DNA of 64,000 nt from Amoebidium appalachense (GCA_963693365.1 CAVNZM010000024.1:1-64000), one strand, 5' to 3'. Positions 11,356 through 21,190 are shown, counted from the stretch's first letter. Notes: generated from the sequence alone by a model not told the origin. A program made the numbers and translations.

Positions 11356-11610
11356 TTAGAAGGTTTGGAAGGAGCTCTTGTCGGCAGCCACGGGCCAGGG
11401 TGTGTACGTGGCCGGCTTCGGTCTCATGGTCCCCCCTGGACCCTCAATGACGGTGTTTCCTGGTCCGTAGAACGGGCGGGTGTGGGGTACGGGTCCGGGG
11501 GCAGGCCGGGTGCGGTAGGGGGAGGGGTACGGGGAGGGGGACAAGCGTGTGTGGCAACGCATACATGCGCATGTGCTCCGTGTTGGGTGCCATGGTGGTG
11601 GTGGTGCCAC
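11356..11610 (-). CDS. small Pro-rich protein, frame uncertain
   Basis: The 84-residue frame has a Pro/Arg/Cys-rich first half of doubtful quality and a convincing second half (FYGPGNTVIEGPGGTMRPKP, then ATYTPWPV). A second possible start in another frame gives MAPNTEHMRMYALPH, which looks more natural, so a one-base shift between the halves is likely. It lies 18 bases after the end of the Pro-rich repeat protein, on the same strand, within the virion gene cluster. Confidence 0.4.
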   Translation of the reverse strand: MAPPPPWHPTRSTCACMRCHTRLSPSPYPSPYRTRPAPGPVPHTRPFYGPGNTVIEGPGGTMRPKPATYTPWPVAADKSSFQTF

Positions 11611-11628
11611 TGTTGCCTGTGCCGTAGA

Positions 11629-13915
11629 TTATTTACCCTTCTTCTTGCCCTTCTTCTTGCCCTTCTTCTTCTTGTCCTTGTTCCACTCCGAGTCAACCAT
11701 GGGCACGGCGTTCGAGTTGCCGCCGGAGTGCCGGAGGGCGAACCGTGCCAGGTGCAGCCAGTAGTCAGGATTGGGGGCTTGGCTGCCTGTTGCCTGTGAA
11801 GGCAGGACTCGTGCGTGCGGGTGTCGTGTGTGGCTGGGCAGGTCGCCAGGCCCGTACTCGTCGTGCCGGGTGCTTGGCCTTGACCTTGGCCAGGGGGGAG
11901 GGACGGGGCCGGGCTTGGGGGGCCTTGTGGCCTTGGTCTTGGACGTGGTCTTGGTGTCGGCAAGGAGGCCGGTGACATTATTGACACCCTCGAGTATGGC
12001 TGTCATGTTGTAGCCCTTGCTCTTTGCATAGTCCTGCGCCAGCACCCAGCCGAGCATTTTCAGCTCACCCATAGTGTCCCTCTCCCCCAGTATGGCCTCG
12101 GCAAGGTTACCTCCACCGGCTATACCGGCAAAACCTTCCCCGCCGGGCACAAGCCTCCGGGCTGCGTTAGCAAAGACCGCCTTCACGTAGGGGTCAATGA
12201 TAGGGTTGTCCCACCCCGTCCCGTCCCCCGCCACCCGGCTCAGGAACTCCTCCGGGCTTTCCCCCCTTAGCTTAGCGAACCGTTCCCACGCCCGCTCCCA
12301 CAGGCCGGGTGTGCTCGGCGCCGTGACCCCATTCTTCTCCTTCACAGACAGGGCAGGGGACGTGGGGGGTCTCCACACGTCAGGGGTCCCTCCACCTACC
12401 GGAGAGACCGTCACAGGCTTCTTGGTCTTTGGGTACGACATGTCGCCGTCGTGGCCGATGGTGGCGAGTGCAGTGGTGGTGGTGGGACCCTCAATGCCGA
12501 GTGGCCGGGGTAGGTCCTCCCCTCCGCGTGCATGGTACTCAAGCATGGCCTGTTTCGAAGCCTTAGGCTCGTTCTTCTTGATTCCCCAGGCAAACAACTT
12601 GATGGTTTGGTACACGGGGTCGGTCAGCATCCATTTCCACAGGTCGGGGCTCTCTTCCTTCAAGCGCACCTCCCAGTCCCACATGGGTTTCTGGAACTCG
12701 AAATACTCGGTAAAATCTGGCAGCTTCCACACCGTGAGGCCTCTCTCCTCTTCGGGGGCCGGGGTGTGCCCTTCAGGGGGCTTGACGGGCACCAGGGGAA
12801 AGGCCTCGGCCCACATCTGGAGCGGATAGTTCCCCGAGCCCGACTGCTTGGACGGCTGCATGACGGCAGGGGGGTTGGGTCCACGGTAGGCGGGGGACTG
12901 GGGTAGGGGTCGGGGGCGTAGGGGTGGGAAGGCTATGGTGGGGCCGTGGGCAGGTGCTACAGGGGCCTCCACCTGCTTGCCGGCGGTGGAGGGGGGCCGG
13001 GAGCCAGGACGGGCGCTGCTGGTGCGTGTCACGGGCAGGCCGGGCCCGGCGGCCCTGCTGGGGGCTGGCCGTGACCGGTGGGCCACGGACTGGGGCATGA
13101 AGCCCTTTGCCGTCACGGGCGGCTTGGCAGGCAGGTGGGGTGCCACCGGGGTCTTTGGCGGTCCCCCAGGGTGCCAGCCGGGGGATGGGTAAGGTATGGG
13201 TGGGCCGTCGGGCTTGGCCGGTAGGTGGGGGGCCACCGGGGTCTTTGGCGGTCCCCCAGGGTGCCAGCCGGGGGGTGGGTAAGGTATGGGTGGGCCGTCG
13301 GGCTTGGCCGGTAGGTGGGGTGCAACTGGGGTCTTTGGCGGGCCCCCAGGGTGCCAGCCGGGGGGTGGGTAGGGTAGGGGGTGGCTTGGCCGGCAGGTGG
13401 GGTGCCGCAGGGGTCTTTGGCGGGCCCCCAGGGTGCCAATCGGGGGGTGGGTAGGGTATGGGTGGGGCTTGAGGTGGTGGGGGTGCCTGGGTAGGTGTGG
13501 GGAACGGTACGGGTACGGGTGCCACGTCGGGTAAGGGAGAAGGGGGAGGTCTGGGCCTGGTCCACACGTATGAGCTACCATACTTGTCCTTGAGGTGGGG
13601 GTAGTAGTCCATATAGTCTAGGTCCACCTTAACCACCTCCGGCAGATGCCCGCCCCACAACGACCCACCGTTACGGTCGGGGTCCATGTACTTGAGCTTG
13701 AGAAAGGCCTCGGGGCCCTCCCTTACGAGCTTACGGTAATCATCCGGGTGCAACCGCTGCTGCAAAGACCCAAACAAACCGACAGGGAGTGCACGCCACG
13801 TTTCCCCATCGTGCGGGTGCTTGTAGCTGACACGGTAATAGCCCACACGTTGTAACCAACCCAAATCCTTGTCCAAGTCGTCAGTGTGCCCATCTTGCTG
13901 CACGTGTGTGGTCAT
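11629..13915 (-). CDS. Pro-rich repeat protein with Lys-rich tail (frameshifted)
   Basis: Two overlapping frames join into one protein of about 760 residues. The N-terminal part (ATG at 13915; 13924 is a GTG) is globular to about residue 115. A Pro-rich segment follows with about four tandem 30-residue units of the type PYPPPGWHPGGPPKTPVAPH. A globular C-terminal half comes next, then a tail of Lys and Gly (DKKKKGKKKGKKKGK). Copies of the 90-bp DNA unit are spaced 90, 90 and then 82 bp, and the 82-bp interval near 13385 breaks the frame. The basic tail suggests DNA contact, as in viral core proteins. The family is not recognised; a virion role is inferred from the neighbours (small proteins, capsid, ATPase). 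Confidence 0.6.
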
Positions 13916-13948
13916 GGTGGACACGGTGTTGTTGTAAAGTGGTGTTTA

Positions 13949-14329
13949 TTATTTGGAGAACCCGGCATACTGTGCCATGGGTTGTCTGGTAAAGCTGTTC
14001 TGGGGGTCACCACTACGACCCACCCTCACGGGCGTAAAGTCAAGGTAGTAGGCCTGGTTGTTGAACGGGAGACCCCGGCTGCCCAGACCACTCCTGCCCG
14101 GCATGGAGGGTAGGTGGTTGTCGGGGGGTAGGTTGTTGAAAGTCGGCAGCTCACGGAACGGTACACCGTACACCCCGGCCTGGAAGGTACCGTCACTGTC
14201 CGTGTGTCGTGCACGGTAGGGGGCTGCATAGGCAGCCTCATACTCGGCCTGTGGAGCTACCTTGTAGCCGTACACGGCAGCCTGGGCGGGTGTAGGTGCC
14301 CACGGTATGGAGGTTGTGTCGGTAGCCAT
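13949..14329 (-). CDS. small virion-like protein
   Basis: A 126-residue protein starting MATDTTSIPWAPTPAQAA. It is Tyr/Ala/Pro-rich (YGYKVAPQAEYEAAYAAPYR) with a C-terminal NSFTRQPMAQYAGFSK. No membrane segment, metal site or known motif is visible. It lies between the Pro-rich repeat protein and the capsid gene on the same strand with short gaps, so co-expression with the morphogenesis genes is likely. Confidence 0.6.
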   Translation of the reverse strand: MATDTTSIPWAPTPAQAAVYGYKVAPQAEYEAAYAAPYRARHTDSDGTFQAGVYGVPFRELPTFNNLPPDNHLPSMPGRSGLGSRGLPFNNQAYYLDFTPVRVGRSGDPQNSFTRQPMAQYAGFSK

Positions 14330-14383
14330 GTTTGTCGTGTGTCAGTGCTTGTTGTATGTAGCCAGACACAATTTAGCGTGACT

Positions 14384-16132
14384 CTAGGCCTCCACCGTCA
14401 CCTCACGGGCACCAGACAGCACAAGCACGTTCTCATGGTGAACAAACGTGTCAAGGGTCAGGTCGTCGTACTCGTTGGCTCTGGAGGTGCCGCTGGTGAA
14501 CTTCTCCGTGTTGAGGTGCAGCAGAATGGGGGTGGCATCGGAGCTGGTGTCGAGGCCAGAGTACAGGTCACGGTCCCTCTCCAGGTCAAGGGCAATCATG
14601 AACTGTTTATCCGGCCAGGCGGTGCTGTTGTACATGCAGTCGGCCGTGACGTCGCCCAAGAAGTACAGGGCCTTGGCCAACTCCGCCCATGCCTCGGCAC
14701 AGTTGTTTGAGGACACTCGAATCTCGTCGAGGGGCTTCTGGTAGGGTCCTATCTTGATCTGGTAACTGGTGATGTTGCTACGCGTGGACCTGAACGTCTC
14801 GCTGTTGGCCTGGGCCCAGTCGTTGCCACTCCTCACGAGGGACAACAGGGACTTGACGTTCCGCCCCCGGAACGAAATGTGCAGGTCGGCAGGACTACCC
14901 CCTTTGACGTAGCTCTGGAAATGGGTGAACGTGCTGTATGGAATATACACGTTCTTCTCCATCAGAGCCTTCTCAAAGCCGGCCGTGTACACGGCATTCC
15001 ACTCGATGATTTCACAGTGGAAGACGGGGTTGATAATTTCGTAGGACACGTCCTTCACCCATTCCCCGTTCTCGGTGGGCACGTACAGCACCTGGTTGGC
15101 CTCCCCGAGAGACAGTTCGATCTGTACCTCCCCCATGTAGGACAAGGGCAGGTACCTGCCGGAACGCATGAGGCCGAGCTTGAGCTGATGAATGTAGGTG
15201 AACCCGTCGGTGGCATCGATCTGGGCCTGCATGTTGGCCTGGTGGGGAGGCCACTTGGCCACCCTCTTGGTGTAGTCGAGGTACTTGCCGTCCGTAATGC
15301 GGTCCTTGCCGGGCACATTGCCGGCCTCGGCGGGTGTGGGCACCAGGGTCTCGTCGGCAAGGGGGGCTACGTCCTTGAGCTTTTCAATACCAAACAGCTT
15401 CTTGAGCGGGTCGGGGTTGAAGAGGGCGTATTTACTATCGACCGACGTATTCCACTTGTCAGCGTACTCCCAGTCGTCGTCCTGGGGCCCGTAGGTGCCG
15501 TGCATGCGGCCGGCAGGGCAGTTGCCGTAATCAGCCGACGACAGGAAGCGTTCAAGGTTGATCATGAGGTGGTTGTACCCAGAAATGTCCTCCACGGTAG
15601 TGCCGTTGATGGACACACGGGCACGGTCAAAGGGGGCAGCCGAGGAGCACAGGTGACCACCCATCATGGCCATACCCTCCAGGTTGCGGACCTTGAGAGG
15701 GAAAATGTCCTTACTGGCAACAGGCGTCGGATTGAGGGTGTCGGTTGCAAGCGTCGCGGGCTGGGGTACAGTGGTACCCTCATAGCTGACAGTGTCCGCA
15801 TCGCTGACAATGGGGTGGTCGAGCTGGCCGGGGAGGGGGAACTTGCGCATTCTCTCCACCTTGACACCCACGTTCTCGGGGGCGTTGGGGACGTTGGCCT
15901 TGAACTGGAACGTCATGTAGCTGTTGAGACAGTCCAGGAAGCCCACGGCAGGCAGGGAGAACCGAATCACACGCTGCCCCTTGGAGCTGTACGTCGAGCC
16001 GGTCACCGGGTAGGTCTTGACGGTCGACCGGCGGTTAATGTGGCTGAGCTCGACGGGCGAGTAGGTGCCGGCGTCCGTCAGCTTGTGGTAGGCCAGGTTG
16101 AGGGGCACGGAGGCGTCGTAGGGGGCTGCCAT
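14384..16132 (-). CDS. major capsid protein, double-jelly-roll type
   Basis: A 582-residue protein, the size expected for polinton-like virus and virophage major capsid proteins. The N-terminus (LNLAYHKLTDAGTYSP) is followed by beta-rich segments such as GQRVIRFSLPAVGFLDCLNS and YMTFQFKANV. The C-terminal half has VYIPYSTFTHFQ, LHISFRGRNVKSLLSLVR and SYQIKIGPYQKPLDEIRVS, then an Ala-rich helix and FMIALDLERDRD. This pattern of GRNVKSLL plus a Q.KIGPYQKP strand is what I associate with PLV-type capsids. It forms the trimeric capsomer of an icosahedral shell. The packaging ATPase lies 12 bases upstream on the same strand, the usual pairing. The call rests on by-eye family resemblance and gene context. 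Confidence 0.8.
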   Translation of the reverse strand: MAAPYDASVPLNLAYHKLTDAGTYSPVELSHINRRSTVKTYPVTGSTYSSKGQRVIRFSLPAVGFLDCLNSYMTFQFKANVPNAPENVGVKVERMRKFPLPGQLDHPIVSDADTVSYEGTTVPQPATLATDTLNPTPVASKDIFPLKVRNLEGMAMMGGHLCSSAAPFDRARVSINGTTVEDISGYNHLMINLERFLSSADYGNCPAGRMHGTYGPQDDDWEYADKWNTSVDSKYALFNPDPLKKLFGIEKLKDVAPLADETLVPTPAEAGNVPGKDRITDGKYLDYTKRVAKWPPHQANMQAQIDATDGFTYIHQLKLGLMRSGRYLPLSYMGEVQIELSLGEANQVLYVPTENGEWVKDVSYEIINPVFHCEIIEWNAVYTAGFEKALMEKNVYIPYSTFTHFQSYVKGGSPADLHISFRGRNVKSLLSLVRSGNDWAQANSETFRSTRSNITSYQIKIGPYQKPLDEIRVSSNNCAEAWAELAKALYFLGDVTADCMYNSTAWPDKQFMIALDLERDRDLYSGLDTSSDATPILLHLNTEKFTSGTSRANEYDDLTLDTFVHHENVLVLSGAREVTVEA

Positions 16133-16144
16133 GTTGCCGGTGTG

Positions 16145-16888
16145 TTACTCATGGTCGACATTTTTTTCACCCGTGCCGAGCACCACCTCCTCCTCAAAAT
16201 TGCGGAACATTCGGCCCTCATTCAGCCGGATGAACAAAAAATCGTGCTTGTCCCGGTAGACCGTGTCCATGAGCTCGAAAAACTGGGGGGTTTCGAGGGC
16301 CGGCAAGAACTCGTCCCTCAACACCTTGAGCTCGGTGTTGTTGGTGTTCTTAAAATAGACCAAGGCATCGGCCTGGCTACGCAGCTCGAGGGGGATCTTG
16401 TTCAATTTCTGCCCCACCATCATCACCGACACACCGATGTGTCGTCGGTTCTGTGCCATACGGACAAATTCACGGAGGTTGCCGGATTTTCTGAAAATGT
16501 GGGACATGTCGTCAAACACCAACAACATCCGGTAGTTGGGGTTAACCTTCTTGTGTTGGAGGGACAGTTTGAGGATCTCGGGGAGGAAGGTGACGTCCTG
16601 GTGCAGGCGGGCCTTGGGAATTTTCAGGGCCGTGCCGAGGGTGTGCATGCTCGGGCTGAAAATGTACACACGGTCAAACTGTTTATTGTAGAACTCGCCC
16701 TCCCGGGCAATGAGGTTGACGAGCAGGTTGGACTTGCCAGAACCAGGCTGGCCAATAAGCAAAAAGAAGAACACGTTGTCCATGAGGGGGTACGGTACGT
16801 TGAGTTTGGTGTCACACGTCATCGGAATGTGCTCCACCGACAGTGGTGCCGGCAGGGGGTTCACGGCTATGGGTGGGGCAGGGTGCAT
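16145..16888 (-). CDS. A32/FtsK-HerA-type DNA packaging ATPase
   Basis: 247 residues. Walker A GQPGSGKS at 46-53, Walker B LLVFDD at 122-127 and a sensor-like VMMVGQ ending at Q160, in the order and spacing of the viral packaging ATPases of virophages, polintons and NCLDVs. It powers loading of the genome into the capsid. FVRMAQNRRHIGVSVM, between Walker B and the sensor, is typical of the family. It lies immediately upstream of the capsid gene on the same strand. Confidence 0.95.
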   Translation of the reverse strand: MHPAPPIAVNPLPAPLSVEHIPMTCDTKLNVPYPLMDNVFFFLLIGQPGSGKSNLLVNLIAREGEFYNKQFDRVYIFSPSMHTLGTALKIPKARLHQDVTFLPEILKLSLQHKKVNPNYRMLLVFDDMSHIFRKSGNLREFVRMAQNRRHIGVSVMMVGQKLNKIPLELRSQADALVYFKNTNNTELKVLRDEFLPALETPQFFELMDTVYRDKHDFLFIRLNEGRMFRNFEEEVVLGTGEKNVDHE

Positions 16889-16916
16889 GGTGTCACTCAG
16901 TGTACGGTAGCTAAAA

Positions 16917-17153
16917 TTAATGACGGCAGCTGTCGATTTGCACGTTGTAGACGGTAAACTCGTCGAGGCACTTGAAGCTGCAGAGGTACATGGGCTCGTC
17001 CCCCAGCCACGTCATGGTGCACCCACAGTCAAAGTCATAGCCCTGCCCCTCCTCCTGGGTGGCACACCGGAACCAGTGCCCACAGAAGTCGCACGCGTGC
17101 TGCCACGGCTCGGCATCCGTGTCGGACACGCTCTTGGACATTGTAACGACCAT
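16917..17153 (-). CDS. small Cys-rich zinc-binding protein
   Basis: About 78 residues from the ATG at 17153 (another in-frame ATG is at 17141). CDFCGHWFRC, then FDCGCTMTW, then YLCSFKCLDEF give paired CxxC-like and CxxxC motifs, as in zinc ribbons or treble clefs. It may act in late transcription or protein contact, but no specific family is recognised. The upstream side is a palindromic intergenic region shared with the divergent gene at 17247. Confidence 0.65.
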   Translation of the reverse strand: MVVTMSKSVSDTDAEPWQHACDFCGHWFRCATQEEGQGYDFDCGCTMTWLGDEPMYLCSFKCLDEFTVYNVQIDSCRH

Positions 17154-17246
17154 GTTGGTTGACCGTGTTTGATAGTGGGTACACATTTTTTGGACGGGTG
17201 GACGTCCAACGTTGGAAAAAATGTGTCCCTACTGGTAACACCAACA
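17154..17246. promoter_or_regulatory. symmetrical bidirectional promoter-like region
   Basis: Between two divergent genes lies an inverted repeat: GGGTACACATTTTTT on one side and AAAAAATGTGTCCC on the other, about 29 bases apart, with GGACGTCC and CCAACGTTGG palindromes between. The core AAAAAATGTG also precedes the gene at 24149, and AAAAATGTGTG precedes the gene at 27058. It may be a late-promoter motif. Confidence 0.5.
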
Positions 17247-17837
17247 ATGTCAACCGACGAGAACCAAATCGAACGCATGTCGGACAATGAGGCCGACCAA
17301 CCGGTGACCAAGGGGGCCACCAACACCGGTATGGGTGTGGAGCCCATGGTGCTGGAAGCAGGCAACGTGGCAAGGGCCAAACGGCAACCCACGGTACGGC
17401 AGCTGGAGGCCTTGGAGAAGGGTAGGAGCACACGTGTGGAACGCATGCGTAGGAACAAGGACTATATCCGTGAACTTGAGCAGAAGCTGCAGGTGCTGGA
17501 GACCCGCCCGACCGACCCCCCACCCCCAGCAGCAGCACCGGCACCCCCAAAGGCCCCCCGACCGAAGCAGAAGAAGGCCCCACGGAAACCCATGACAAGG
17601 GTGGCCTTTGAAGAGGAGGACAGCTACGAGGAGAGTGACGGGTATGACAACCCGTACAACCCCTACTTCGGGCAGTACTACATGCCCCCACCCCCGCCCC
17701 CGCCCCCTATGGGTGCACCGACACGTCACAGCATGCCCCACACGGGCTACGGCTCGTACCACACACAGGCAGCACAGGCGGCACCTCCCCCGCAGCGTAG
17801 TTACAGTGACCACATTGCCAACCTCATCTCATGGTGA
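17247..17837 (+). CDS. coiled-coil, Pro-rich protein
   Basis: 196 residues from the ATG at 17247 (MSTDENQIERMSDNEAD); a longer in-frame start at 17169 lies inside the promoter palindrome and is less likely. The middle (VRQLEALEKGRSTRVERMRR, then YIRELEQKLQVLE) predicts a coiled coil. It is followed by a basic Pro/Ala/Lys segment, an acidic EEEDSYEESDGYD stretch, a poly-Pro run and a Tyr/Gln/Ala tail. Function unknown; a minor virion or scaffold protein would fit the context. Confidence 0.6.
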   Translation: MSTDENQIERMSDNEADQPVTKGATNTGMGVEPMVLEAGNVARAKRQPTVRQLEALEKGRSTRVERMRRNKDYIRELEQKLQVLETRPTDPPPPAAAPAPPKAPRPKQKKAPRKPMTRVAFEEEDSYEESDGYDNPYNPYFGQYYMPPPPPPPPMGAPTRHSMPHTGYGSYHTQAAQAAPPPQRSYSDHIANLISW

Positions 17838-17878
17838 AAAATTCGCACATACCACTAGTAGCTAGGCTACATGTAGGC

Positions 17879-18172
17879 ATGGCCACCCCGAAGAACATGA
17901 AGAACCTACCGTCGGCATACTCGTCACCCTTCACCTTTGACGACTACTTGCAGTTCTACATACGGCACGGTACCGACAAACCGTTTGACCCGGTCGGCAA
18001 CATGGAAGGGAAGAAGCCCGAAAACAAAATCGAGAAAAAGTTCCGGCAGCTGAAGAAGAAGGTGCCTGTGGACCGACAGGAGGAGTTGAGGAAGGTGCTG
18101 GAGTACGAAGCCCAGCTTGATGCACGCATGCTTGCCCACATACAGAAACAGGAGGGGGAGACCAATATCTAG
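17879..18172 (+). CDS. small helical charged protein
   Basis: 97 residues from MATPKNMK (17879). N-terminal YSSPFTFDDYLQFYIR, then a charged helical region (EKKFRQLKKKVPVDRQEELR, then KVLEYEAQLDARMLAHIQKQ). It follows the coiled-coil gene on the same strand and overlaps the 3' end of the minus-strand gene at 18169 by four bases. Not recognised. Confidence 0.55.
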   Translation: MATPKNMKNLPSAYSSPFTFDDYLQFYIRHGTDKPFDPVGNMEGKKPENKIEKKFRQLKKKVPVDRQEELRKVLEYEAQLDARMLAHIQKQEGETNI

Positions 18173-18414
18173 GGGTACGACCGACCCCCACCCCGCCGGC
18201 CGGCCCGGAAGGACCTCTGCATGTAGCTGACGTTGCTGCCCACGTAGGCCAAGTTCTGGGCTGCACGGCTAATGTCCAACACGGTCCGGAACCTATCCCA
18301 GTGCTCGTTGGGGTGTACAATGACGGTGTGGTTGCGTGGTGCTGCCACCTGGTCCTGCCGGGGTGGTTGCCAGTACTCGGCCTCGTTGGTGTAACCCGTA
18401 CCTTGGAAATTCAT
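18169..18414 (-). CDS. small protein with Arg/Gly-rich end
   Basis: 81 residues from the ATG at 18414 (MNFQGTGYTNEAEYW). HWDRFRTVLDISRAAQNLAY predicts a helix, and the C-terminus RSFRAGRRGGGRSYP is basic and may bind nucleic acid. It lies 41 bases downstream of the minor capsid gene on the same strand. Family not recognised. Confidence 0.5.
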   Translation of the reverse strand: MNFQGTGYTNEAEYWQPPRQDQVAAPRNHTVIVHPNEHWDRFRTVLDISRAAQNLAYVGSNVSYMQRSFRAGRRGGGRSYP

Positions 18415-18455
18415 GGTGGTGGTGTATATTGGCTGGTGGTGAAAATATGCAACAC

Positions 18456-19514
18456 CTAGCCGAACCGTTGTGGCTTGCTCATGGGTCGGACAACCGTAGA
18501 CCCTGGGGGTCTGGGAATACGTCTCAGACACAATAAAAAGGTCACGTCACCTCTCATCCGTACAACGTTGCCGTAACAGCTCACCAGCCTCACTGTGAGT
18601 GAGTTGATGTGTGTGCTGACGTCGAGTGGTAGCTCGATGACTGCCCCGTTGTCAAAGAACGGGACGGTGATGTTGGGAAAGGTAGGAATGACGGCCAGCA
18701 CGTCCTTGCTGGGGTAGGAGGACTGAAACTTGACGTCGGCGTTGGCAACACTCACGGACGACTCGGCATTCACACCGTGAAGCTCAAGGAGGAAGTGGGT
18801 GGGGAAACACCCAACATTAGGAGCCACGTTCTCATCCCTGCCGGGCTTTGAGCTAACCAGGCCATCCCCCACGTTCATGCCGGCCGCGGCCGCCACTACC
18901 GGTGAGTCGAACCACATGAGGTACTGGGTGTCGGGTACACCGTTAACAAACTTAATCCGGCCGGTCTTCTCGTCGTACCTCAACTCCACCTCCCCGTCAG
19001 CAGGTTTGTCCGTGCCAAGTACGCTCGTAAGGTACCTATCAAGCAGGAACTGCAACCAATGCCCCATATACGACCCAAAGACGTTTTCGGTACTCTCCAA
19101 GTCTCGGGATAACTCGTTGCTGCTTCCACGGCCCACAAAGACACCCGTCGGGCTTACCCCTACCTCCCACAGAGGTATGGTATGCCAGGACTTCTTGCCA
19201 AGATTGGCTAGCAACTCGTCGGGTGTGGCCTCAAAGTACAGACGCTGGATGTCGGCGGGTGGGCCCCACCCCCCTCCCGGGGTCGGTAGCTGGCGGGCCA
19301 TGTTGACATAACACTCATCACGGGGGTACGGGTAGTAGTAGGTGGTGGGGGTGGTCATGGTGCTCACCCACTTGACCCCCAACGACGTGTTCTGCTGGAA
19401 GCCGATCGGGGGAGACAGCATGGCCTTCATTTCCACGGGGGCAGGGTCCTGCTGGCCTTGCACAAAGTCACCGACGTGTTGCATGACTACGAGGTGTGTT
19501 GGGGCCTGGTCCAT
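18456..19514 (-). CDS. probable penton-type minor capsid protein
   Basis: 352 residues from the ATG at 19514 (an upstream GTG at 19529 is in frame). Beta-rich throughout, with FGSYMGHWLQFLLDRYLTS in the middle. The C-terminal segment INSLTVRLVSCYGNVVRM followed by GDVTFLLCLRR has the shape of a strand, turn and strand motif (SL.VRL....G....L.G.V.F.L.L) common at the end of single-jelly-roll minor capsid proteins of polinton-like viruses. Size and position in the capsid cluster also fit. It would close the five-fold vertices. A fibre protein is encoded divergently next door, as expected for a vertex complex. The call is by pattern and context, not by a database match. Confidence 0.55.
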   Translation of the reverse strand: MDQAPTHLVVMQHVGDFVQGQQDPAPVEMKAMLSPPIGFQQNTSLGVKWVSTMTTPTTYYYPYPRDECYVNMARQLPTPGGGWGPPADIQRLYFEATPDELLANLGKKSWHTIPLWEVGVSPTGVFVGRGSSNELSRDLESTENVFGSYMGHWLQFLLDRYLTSVLGTDKPADGEVELRYDEKTGRIKFVNGVPDTQYLMWFDSPVVAAAAGMNVGDGLVSSKPGRDENVAPNVGCFPTHFLLELHGVNAESSVSVANADVKFQSSYPSKDVLAVIPTFPNITVPFFDNGAVIELPLDVSTHINSLTVRLVSCYGNVVRMRGDVTFLLCLRRIPRPPGSTVVRPMSKPQRFG

Positions 19515-19595
19515 GGTGGTAGAGGGCACATATACCGTTACAAAATGCCGTACAAAAATTCAGCGTCATGTAGTAACGTGCATGCTCTTGCAACC

Positions 19596-21144
19596 ATGCC
19601 CAGATCACTCAACTGGACCGTAGCCGACGGGCTTGCGCTCACGAACCGTCGAAAAGACGGCTACTACGTGGGACTGGTGGCCAACACAACAGGCCACACA
19701 CACGATGCATACGACCTGACGTTGCCGATAACCGGACCGGCCACATTTGCCTACATGGCATGTGACCCCAGCGGCAAAATGTCGTTTGTGGACGCTGCCG
19801 ACGTGCCCACCGATGCCACCGTGCAGGCACTGGGGGCCAGGGTGGCTGCCGTGGAGGGTGAAAACACCGTGCAGAACACCGACATTGCCGGACTCAGAAC
19901 CACGACAGGGACCTTGGGCACGAGACTGGCAGTTGTGGAAGACAAGGCCACCACAGCCCTCAACACAGCCAACGGTGCCGTGACAGTCAACAGCACCCAA
20001 AACACGGACATTGTCGGCCTCAAGACCACCACAGGGAACTTGGACATGCGGCTTACTGCCGTAGAGGGTAGGGTCACCACTACCCTAGATGTGGCCAACG
20101 GGGCCGTGACGGTCAACACCACACAGAACACGGACATTGCCGGCCTCAAGACCACCACAGGGAGCCTGGACACGAGGCTGACGGCAGTGGAGAGCAAGGC
20201 CACCACAGCCCTCAGCACGGCCAACGGTGCAGTGACGGTCAACACCACCCAGGGTACGGACATTGCCGGCCTCAAGACCACCACGGGGAGCCTGGACACG
20301 AGGCTGACGGCAGTGGAGAGCAAGGCCACCACTGCCCTCAACACGGCCAACGGTGCGGTGACGGTCAACACCACGCAGAACACGGACATTGCCAGTCTGA
20401 AGAGTACCACGGGTAGCACGACACTCGGCCTCGACGTCAACCGGCTCAACACGCTCGTCGGTCTCCACGACACGGCCGTGGCTACCCTGACCACAGACAT
20501 GGGTGCCATCAAACCCCGTACTGCCGTCGGCAGACGGCATAGAGGGCATGCTGCTCAGCAACAGGCTGGCCGTACGAGGGGGGGAGCCGGCGCACGGGCC
20601 CGGCCTACCTGACGGTGAAAGTACACCATGCTGCCGCCCAGGGGTGGAACGTTGCCGGAAAGGCTGCATGGGAGGACACGATCAGCATATACAGGTCAAC
20701 GTACGAGCCAGTCATTAAACCCCAGTGTATATCATCGCCGGGGGCCGAACTCATGGTGATTGTCTACTTCTGGACACTAGGGACCAACGGTGTGCGCAAG
20801 TATGTCACCCACGTGGGCTCCCTACCCATGTCGTGCGTGTCCCCGTGGGACATAAACAACATCTACCCGTTTGCGCTGGGCTCCGGCATGTTGGAGGGGG
20901 CCATTGTTCCCACAGGAACGGGACTGACTTTCGGTTCAAGCTCAAGGTAAGGCTGACAAAGCTCTTCCAGACCGACACAGAGAGCTATGCAAGCGTTGCC
21001 GGCTACATCAAACTTTGACGTGCTGGTGTTGGCAAAGTACCCACGGTTTACCGACTATTCAAGGACAAGGCCAGCATTCCCCGCACCAACATAGTTACCC
21101 ACCCTCCCACCTTCTATGCAGACCTTCGAATGAACGAGGGGTAG
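19596..21144 (+). pseudogene. fibre/spike protein with 42-residue repeats, frameshifted at its 3' end
   Basis: The start at 19596 (MPRSLNWTVADGLAL) gives an N-terminal module (YYVGLVANTTGHTHDAYDL, then LP) of about 60 residues. About four 42-residue (126-bp) repeats of the form NTDIAGLKTTTGSLDTRL, then TAVESKATTALSTANGAVTV follow; this heptad-like pattern is typical of trimeric phage and viral fibres. After 20510 the reading frame breaks repeatedly. Protein-like sequence continues in other frames (LPSADGIEGMLLSNRLAVRG; VKVHHAAAQGWNVAGKAAW; NNIYPFALGSGMLEGAIV; LTKLFQTDTESYASVAGYIK; IVTHPPTFYADLRMNEG) to a stop at 21142. At least five one-base shifts would be needed. The first 1 kb is intact. 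Confidence 0.65.
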
Positions 21145-21190
21145 CGGCCCGGGGTCAAAGGATTATTTCTAACACACTAGTAAACCCACC

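Noticed and set aside
14879-16957. 692-residue plus-strand open frame opposite the capsid and ATPase genes
   Set aside because: Antisense shadow of two well-supported minus-strand genes; Val/Gly/His-rich composition without motifs.
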